From Ulva prolifera (Eukaryota > Chlorophyta > Ulvophyceae > Ulvales > Ulvaceae), in the NCBI GenBank assembly GCA_023078555.1, contig CM041197.1, positions 1,274,501 through 1,338,500 of the forward strand: 64,000 bases of DNA, written 5' to 3'. Numbering within the stretch: position 1 is the first letter of the stretch; each line of letters starts with the position of its first letter. Below the pieces are notes generated by a model that had not been told where the DNA came from, ran no database searches, and worked only from the letters and a program-made list of their open reading frames with translations. Made by a program: the position numbers and the translations under genes. This document shows positions 56,801 to 64,000 of the stretch, piece after piece.

Positions 56801-59800
56801 CATGGCAGCCATGCATGCCGCGGACTTCTAAATGTCACAGAGATTGTGGAACACGGCTGACTTGTGCTGCGAGGAGCGGTGGAGTCGAGAGCGGTGTGAC
56901 TGTGGGAGCACGCACCACCTTGCCGTCGATCCGCTGGTCCCAGCAGCCGATACTTCCGCATAAAGATGAAATCATCGCCCGTCCCGGCGATCTGGTCCAG
57001 CTGCATGTTGAGCCACAGCAGCAGGTCCTCTATCCGCGCGTCCGGCGGCGGCGGCCCGTTCTCCGCGGTGCCGCCGTCCGGCGTGTCGATGCCGGGTGGC
57101 GCTGGCGACCCGGCCGGCGAGGCCCCCTGCCACGGCGCGCCGCTGCCGCCGCTGCTGCCCGCGCCGCCCTTCGCAAACGAGTCCGCGGACGGCGCCTTTG
57201 GCACGCCCGCGGCCGTCGTGTCCGCGCGGTCGAGTCGGCTGCGCACGCGCTCGAGCGGCTTCCGCGGGAACGATGTGATCACGCCCTCGGGCGTCCGAAC
57301 GGTGAGGGGGGGAGTCGGGGGGTCTGACAGCGACGAGCCGGAGGGCCGCGACGGCGTGGCGGCGCGCTGGGCTCCCCGCGGGGACGGGCGGTCGCCGCCG
57401 CGGCCGGGGGACTGGCTGGCGTGTGAGCCGACGTTGGTCGGCATGCCGCCGGTGTTGCCGCGGGGGCGCTGGTACGCCGACACACCAAAGTCGACAGACA
57501 TCCCAACAGTGTCCCCGCCGACATTGCCGGTGTCTGCGGCGTACGAAAAGTCCACCGGGCGGCTGCGGGAGACACCGGGCGGCGGCGTCGGAGACACCGG
57601 CGGAGCCATCGGCAGCATCGCGCCGCCACGGCCGCTCCCGTTGCCGCCGCCGCGGCCGGTCGGGATGTTTGACGGCGGCGGTGCGGGCCGCGCCGCCACG
57701 CTGCCGGAGCTGCCGCCGCCAGACGACGGCGGCCCCGGCGGCGGCGGCCGCCGCGCCGCGGCAGCGGCCGCAGCTGCGGCGAGCGCAGAGTCCTGGCTCG
57801 AGGGCGCATGGCGGCTGTAGCTGCCTCCTCCGGAGCTGCTGCCCTGTGTGTGCCCAAACTGCCCTTGGCCTCCGGAGGTGCCGCGGGAGTGGAATTGCGC
57901 AAAGGTGCCGCCGCTCTGTCCCGATGATATCGGCGACATTGGTGGGGCAGCCCCGGCGCCCGAGACGCGGGTGCTGCCGTAGACGCTGTTGCCGAGCCGG
58001 TGCTTGTGGAGCGCGTTGGACGGCACAAACTCGAGCGAGGCAGTCGTGACGTCGACGGTGTGATAGTCCGAGGGCTTGACGGTGTCGGTGATGCTGGTTG
58101 GCATGAGCTTGCCGCCCGTGGTGTGCGTGGCTGAGGTGCCGCCGGAGGACTGCGACTCAAACGGCGCGGTCCATCGCGACGTCGGCTTGCCAGCCTGCAT
58201 GCATGAGCAGCAGCTCAGACTCCTCACGGTGCATCGCGCAGTGCGTGGATCTCCATCTGTGGAGGAACACATGCAGGTGTGCTGTGTTGAGTGCTTCTAG
58301 GCCGAAGACGAGGAGGCATGTCGTACCAAGGGGAACAGCATGCTGCTGTGTGTGGGTGCACGCAGGACTGCGGTTGCATGTGTGCATGATAACATAGCCA
58401 TACATACAATCAGGCTGCTTCAGCCTACGGAGGAATGTGAACAACCCTGCCGGCCCCACTCAATGCACTCATACATACATCAAGGGTTGTGGGATGAATG
58501 AAGGTAATGGAGAGCTGCGGGGGGCGTGAAGTCTGGTGTTGAGTCGGGGGAGGGGGCCGCACGTCTTCGTAGTCGCCCTGCGCCTCCTCGCGCTGTTTCT
58601 TCCAGAAGAATGCGGCGAGCGCGACGAAGATGACGACAGCCACGACGGCCGAGACGATGATGGCGATGACGGTGGTGCGAGGCAGCGAGCTGTCGCCGCC
58701 GCTGCTCATGCGGCCGCCAGATGGCTCGATCCCGCGGGACTCGACGTTGAGCGTCAGCGCGCGGTCACGCACTTCCGGTTCCTCGGCCTGCACGAACCTC
58801 AGCTCAGCGAAGTTTGCAGTGCATCGCGTGATGCCCTATCGCCTCGATCAAGGCGCACGGAGTGTATATGGCTATATCAGACTGACTGCTCGACGAGATC
58901 GGCGGCTCTCAGGGCGGTGGGACACAGCGGTGATCGCGGGTACGAAACGACCCTCGACGATCGAACGCCGTCAGCGCCTGCCACATGCGTGCACCATGCA
59001 TTCGTAAACCTGGCGTGAATTCTTAAGCTGGATGCGTGCGGTGGTGAGCTCCGCGGAGCTCCGCGTGGTTGTCGCCGGTGCAAACTGCAAACGTGACAGG
59101 TGACAGCGGGATTACGCTCCAGCTGACCCCAGAGCCAGCTGTCATGCGAAGTCTCGCGCCCTTCCCCACACCGATTGCTCAACATGTCCGCACCCCCTTT
59201 TTGTCCACAAGGCAGACTGTGATTGCTATTGTCTGCGCAGCTCTACAGCATGCTTTGCAGCCTCGAGCACTGGCGTGTAGGAGTGGCGGAGCCAAGCGGA
59301 GGGGTGTCACCATCAGCCTCACAAGACATCAGCCTCACAAGACATCTTCATGGCTGATCAGCTAGCACTGGCAGTGCGCTGTTGAGGGTGGCACAGGGTT
59401 GCCCCTGTGATGCCACATGCTCAGTATCTCGAGATATGCAGTGATGCAGAAGGCCTGCGAGAGCTGCCTAGGGCCCGGTGTTGGGTCGTTTTGCAGCATT
59501 TTCAGGGCTGCCACCCAAAAAATAGAATTGGATACTCGGAATTGTTCTATATGATCAGGCCCGATGACCCAACACTGCTAGGGCCCACTGACCCGGCAGC
59601 GCTTTGCGTCCACATGATTATGCGGTTATAACCACAGTTCGAGGAGGTCTGCGCTTCCAACCGCAGCAACAGACACTGCGAACACAGACCAAAAAAAAAA
59701 AACCACAGTCGCCCACTCCGGCACCCACACGCCGGGTCGTCCGTGACCCAGTGACTCATGCGGTACAGCGGAGAGCAAGGAAGCAGCTACTGTGAGCACA

Positions 59801-62760
59801 ACAGCACACCAGGCGCTCCATGGCCAGCCGCAGCACCGCGGCTGATCTCCGCCAGCAGCTGAATCTCCGCATCCACTCCCACACACACAGCAGCACAGCA
59901 CAGCACGGTGCAGCACAGCACACTGGTTCGGGGGGGATCGCACCTTGCTCGTGATGGTGAAGAACTGGTCGTCCCGCGATAGCATCCGCAGCCGCACCTG
60001 CGGCGGCATCGCGTCCAGAGGGGCCACCGGCAGGCTCCCACCCTCCGGCGGCAGCCGGAACTGCCGCGCCGGGGGCGCCGCACGGTCCGTCACGTTCGCC
60101 TGCAGCTCCGCGTTGTCCGCATAGAACACGTTGCCCTCCGCAGCGCCGTCGACGCCCCGCGGCCGCGCGAGCAGCGGCCCGGTGGCGTCCCCGAACGTGA
60201 CGCCCTGGAGGGCGGTGGCGGAGCCGCCGTCTGAGAACAGGAGGGGGTCCGGCGCGTCGGGCGCGGAGCGGGCGAGCGTCGAGCGCACGATGTTTGCGTA
60301 GCCGCGGTTGACGATGGACGGCGCGACGCCAAAGTCCGACACCGTCGAGGCTGCAGCAGCGATGCACCAGTGTCTACCCATGCGTGTCTACACGGCTTCG
60401 TGTTTCAGCGTTGTGTTGCAAGCAGTGGCGTTGATGTGTCTGTAACAGTCGGTCGCTCCCCTGAGTCGCGGGGGCTATCACCTCAGTTCAGCACCAGAGA
60501 AAAATGAAATGCTATACGTGATCCTTGGGCCCGCAGACCTGCCACTGGTGTCTGCGCTACATGTACAGCAAGGACCGGCGTAGGGGCGTACTGTCGAGCA
60601 GGAGCGCGGCGTAGGGGTCCTCAATCGAGATCGCACGGCCGCTGACGCCGTCGCCCTGGAACGTCGTCTCCGTCACATACACCTTGGCCATCGGGCCTTG
60701 CAGGCTCAGCAGCGTGACGTCCTGCATGCATGCCGTGCTTGCATACGTCTGCTGCCGCAGTGCACGAGCTAGGCAGCCGTCGTCCGGCGCCTAGCTCGGG
60801 CACTGCGAGTGTAAAGAAAAGTAAATCTGCACATACTGAGCCGTATCCTATTGGACATTGACCACTCCGAAGTAATGGGACCACATGTGCCGAGTGTTCC
60901 GCAGCACGACGCCGTGACAAGTTGGAGTGCATGGGTTCTTTGGCTCTTATCTTTTCTTCTCAGCAGTCGGCTCGGCGCAGCCCAGGTGGTGGGCAATGAC
61001 CCAACGCCGTCCTTACGCATCCAACCACCGCCGAACGCAAAGGCATGCCTGCCTTGACAGCAATGAGATTTGATCTCGTAAAGTGAGACGATGACATACA
61101 GTGCACGGGGTGCACAGGGATGCGCCTTGCATGCCAACATGCAATCGCTAGCTGGAGATGACCAAATGCTACCGTTGCATTACTTTGAGACGGGGGCGGA
61201 CTGAAACAGCTCGAGTTCATGGATGAAAAGAGGCGAGGGTCACCTGGTCAGGGCTGGTGAGGGCGACACGGAGGATGACGTTGTGCAGCCACAGCTGCTG
61301 GTCGGCGTCCGCCACGGCCACCACCGGCCGGTTCGACAACACCACGCACTGCCCCGCCGCAAGCGGCGGCAGCCTCACCCCCGCCGGCAGCGCAAACGAC
61401 GGCGGGCCGGCCGTACAGTTGCCCTGCAGCGCAGCACAGCACAGCACACGTCAGGCGGCATGTTGACGAGGGCCGCATGGGAGATGTGGGCATCCGCGGC
61501 GCAACAGGAGCTGCGGGGGCGACGATGCGATGGCGCCGGCCGAATCTGCCACGCGCACACATTGCCTCAGGGGAGACGACCGCAGCCACACGGCCGTCTC
61601 ATGATCACATTCACCTCTGCAGCACCGCGTACAAGATCCGATTGAGCCCGCGTCCGAGCACAGATGTTGAAAAGACGGGCTGCTGCAGCGGGCCGCACAC
61701 GGGCGGAGCGTGCAGGGGCATACCCGGATGGAGGTGGTGGAGAGCTTCACTGGTGGGAGCACGGCATCCGCCTGGAGCAGCCGCCGCCCGACCACAGGCG
61801 GCATCGACGCCACCCCCCGGAAGTCGAGGTGAGCCGTCAGCTCGACATCGTTCGCGCCGTTCAGCAGCGCCTGCTGCAGATCCTCCGGCGTCTCGACGAT
61901 TGCGATCGGCGGGATCGGCGCCGGCTCCTCCTCCTCCGGCGGTGGGTCCACCGGGGCCACCGGCTCGAGCACCGGCGGCGGGGTCGCCGGCAGCGGCGCG
62001 GGCTCCGGCACGGGATCTGGAACCACAACAGGCGCCTCAGGCATGACGGCCGGTGGGGCGGCGGCCAGGGTGGTGTTGAGTTGGACCGCCGGGGTGGTCG
62101 GCGCGGGTGCGTCGGTGATGGGGGGTATTGCAGTGGCTACTGGTACGCGTGCTGGTGCTGGCGCGGCGGGCTGGGGTGCGCTCATGGGGGCTTCAGGGGT
62201 CTGCGTGGGGGGCGGGGGTAGTTGGCCCGCGGGTGTGGCAGCCGGTTCGGGTTGGGCTCCTAGGGGGGGTGCCGCAGGAGCGGGGCCTCCTGCAGCGGCA
62301 GCTGCGGGTGAGTCTGGGCGTGGCCGAGCAGGAGCCGGAGCGACTGGCTGGTCTGCCCTTCGTGGCGTGGGTGTGTCCGGGGGAGGACCAGTCGGCATGG
62401 GCTCTGCGTCGCCAGCTGTGAGGGGCTCTGGCGAAGGTGCGGGCCCAATGCGTGGGGCTGTCTCAGCGGCGGGGGGTTGTGCGTTCTGTGTGGCCGTAGC
62501 GGCCGGGGGGCGCACGGTGGTGTTCTGCCGCACCGGCGGCGGTGAGATGACGAGAGTGCTCGGCTGAGGTGACGTGGCTGACGGCACGGGCGCCGGGGCG
62601 GCTGCGCTGGGCGCGTCAGCGGCCATCGCGGGATTCGTTTGAGGTTCTGGTGTGCTGGAGGTGAAGTCAGGGTCTGTGTCGGGGACCAGTGTGGAGGCGG
62701 GCGGCACCCCGAAGGGCGCGGGGCCCTCCGAGGGGGCTGCCGCGGGCCAACGTGCGGCAC
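53859..62760 (-). CDS. Receptor-like protein kinase, 5' end not found
   Basis: A single-pass membrane kinase. Minus-strand exons: 62760-61724, 61423-61244, 60721-60592, 60350-59944, 59084-59010, 58787-58563, 58194-56916, 55478-55198, 54786-54457, 54044-53859; every phase matches, at least 1,376 aa. Ectodomain: about 270 Pro/Ala/Thr-rich residues, then ETPEDLQQALLNGANDVELT and LDFRGVAS, the opening pattern of right-handed beta-helix (pectin-lyase-like) domains, continued by repeats such as LWLHNVILRV, VYVTETTFQGDG and ALQGVTFGDATG. TM helix: TVIAIIVSAVVAVVIFVALA, followed by WKK. A Gly/Pro/Ser-rich cytoplasmic linker of about 400 aa follows. Kinase: glycine-rich loop GGQGAVQFATG, VAIK-type lysine in REYAVKFCV, catalytic loop YVHRDLKPANIM, IDFG, AAPEVV, DAWSLGVIAFELLLGE, and C-lobe RDPGQRPSM. 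HRD and DFG are intact, so an active kinase is likely. The first visible exon begins in phase 1, so a signal-peptide exon lies further up, perhaps beyond 62.8 kb. Confidence 0.87.
55888..55951. repeat. Short inverted-repeat element B (kinase gene intron)
   Basis: Arms GGCAATCCAGTGATATG and CATATCACTGGACTGCC (one mismatch) around a 30-bp loop. The arm is shared with the palindrome at 23123-23166, so both are likely members of one small foldback or MITE family. Confidence 0.65.
60811..60893 (-). repeat. Dispersed short repeat, copy 4 (kinase gene intron)
   Basis: Reverse-strand copy of the family at 1600-1676. It includes the leader GTGGTCCCATTACTTCGGAG, as in copy 1, and the GTCAATGTCCAATAGGATAC core. 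It lies in the kinase-gene intron 61243-60722. Confidence 0.7.
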
Positions 62761-64000
62761 CTGCAGCGCCACGGCTATGAATGGCTGTCGGCAGCGTGCT
62801 GGAGCAGTTTCATGGTAGCACGACGCAGCGGTGGACAGAGATGCGGCGCTGAGCAGCGAGCGGAATGATCCAGGAGTCTGTGCGGCAACAGCCAAGTTGT
62901 GCCCCAAAGACAGACGGGCCGGCCTCTTCGCGTATGCGACGCTGCGGTGAGGTGATGGGAGGGCACCCACCGGTGGCATGAGGGGCGCCTGTGCTACACA
63001 GCCGTTAACACATCACCTCGCGGTACCTCCACAGTCACGTTCTGGTGTTTCCCCGACCGCAATCCCACTCAGTCAACTGACAGCAGCTGCCATAAACTCC
63101 ACAACTGGGTACTCTGCAGAGACATCATCACGGAGGCAACTGCCATGGCTTTTTCCCGGACAATGCTATTGCTGTGGGTGTGGCTGGCGAGAGTGGTTGG
63201 GTGACCCCAAGCATGCCCAGCGCCTGGCAGAGTGGCTAACGTATAGGGTGGGCTTGACTGCAGAATGCGGAAGCTGCTGGTGGTAGGTGGCTGTGGTGCA
63301 TGAGGACGAGCGATGGCTGCCATGTTAGTTGGTATGACAGCGTGGTACAGGGCCGGTTGTCAAGTCAAGCATAGTAGGGCCGGACGACCATGGCCCCAAG
63401 TGACAAGGACAGGGTTGGAGGGGCCAGCAGGTCTTGCACACGAAGGTTGCCATCTTGGCACAGTTTCTACTGTGGTCACAAACAACGAACAACGCACCAT
63501 GCACAAATGCCAGGCCATGCTGGCCATGCTGAAGGCATCGCATCGAGACGACATCAGGGACAGGGAAGGAGCATCATATCGCATTCCAGTGGAATGCAGG
63601 GAGGCATGGATGTCTGTAGCAGCAGATGACTCATGGCATGGCTAGAGGAGAAGCAAGTGACAGCTGGGCTGATGTAAATAGTCTGCTGGTCCTTGTCAAG
63701 GGCTTACAAGTCATGTGGGGTGACTGTGCCCTGTGAAAGGTCATATGAATTGTCATGTGATGTAACAAAATTGCTGGGTCAGTGGGATGACCATGACCCA
63801 GGTCTATCAGCAGAGATGAGTAACACGCTGCAAGTGCTGAAGATGCTGGCCCACATGAAGCCTAGATGTGGGTGGAATCAATGGATGTGGAAGACATGAA
63901 ACAGCATGTGGTAAGATGATGTCAGTCTGAAGTATGTAGTGTGTGGTGTCCTGTAATCCCACCACTGAGAGTTCTCAGTGAGCAGAGTGCCAGCCATTTT
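62761..64000. other. Upstream region of the kinase gene
   Basis: The missing 5' exon(s) of the receptor kinase may lie here. A minus-strand frame with Met at 62979 stays open into the first visible exon, but in a different phase, so it is not a clean leader exon. Other frames (63313-63645 and 63693-63899 on the plus strand) have no family motif. Confidence 0.4.

Noticed and set aside
56966-57820. A plus-strand Ser/Pro/Gly-rich frame of 284 codons
   Set aside because: Antisense to the receptor-kinase linker exon, which joins in phase to the transmembrane exon and the kinase glycine loop.

Overview
The window is nuclear DNA of a eukaryote, most likely a green alga (chlorophyte or prasinophyte). 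The reasons are: nearly all genes are split by spliceosomal introns; coding DNA is very GC-rich, while introns and spacers are less so and carry CA/GT, poly-C and minisatellite tracts; 5' splice sites are strongly biased to GTGCG(C/T/A/G) with TGCAG acceptors; and one gene joins a microbial rhodopsin to a histidine kinase, receiver and cyclase-like region, an architecture known from green algae. I cannot fix a genus. I rebuilt gene models by eye from reading frame, family motifs, splice sites and intron phase. Almost all junctions keep phase; those that do not are stated.

Layout. 1.7-4.2 kb (-): RTF2 replication-termination-factor-like protein. 4.7-7.4 kb (+): SDHB, succinate dehydrogenase iron-sulfur subunit, six exons. 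9.24-9.32 kb (+): tRNA-Leu(UAG). 11.0-18.4 kb (-): long Ala/Glu-rich coiled-coil golgin ending in a GRIP-like domain. 22.3-33.5 kb (+): histidine-kinase rhodopsin, about 15 exons. 35.4-36.1 kb (-): intronless ribosomal-L1-domain protein (RSL1D1/Utp30-like). 37.6-42.0 kb (-): CD36/SR-B/LIMP-2-family receptor, six exons. 44.6-51.2 kb (-): second large coiled-coil protein, nine exons, with a non-autonomous hAT-type transposon in one intron. 53.9-62.8 kb (-): receptor-like protein kinase with a Pro-rich and repeat-like ectodomain, one transmembrane helix and an intact kinase domain; its 5' end is not found. The spacers hold short dispersed repeats and no gene I can recognise.

There is no operon-like logic; these are independent eukaryotic genes. 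Membrane and traffic functions (golgin, CD36-like receptor, receptor kinase, photoreceptor) are common, but that may be chance.

The most interesting item is the rhodopsin gene. The retinal lysine and the kinase boxes are intact. The primary counterion position is Leu, the receiver has lost its acidic pocket, phospho-acceptor Asp and Lys, and the cyclase-like region lacks the transition-state Asn and Arg. It may be a rhodopsin kinase whose output modules have become pseudo-domains. Other points of note are two GC-AG introns in the same GAG|GCGCG context, the hAT element with an 8-bp target duplication, and a short repeat family with copies in introns of three genes.
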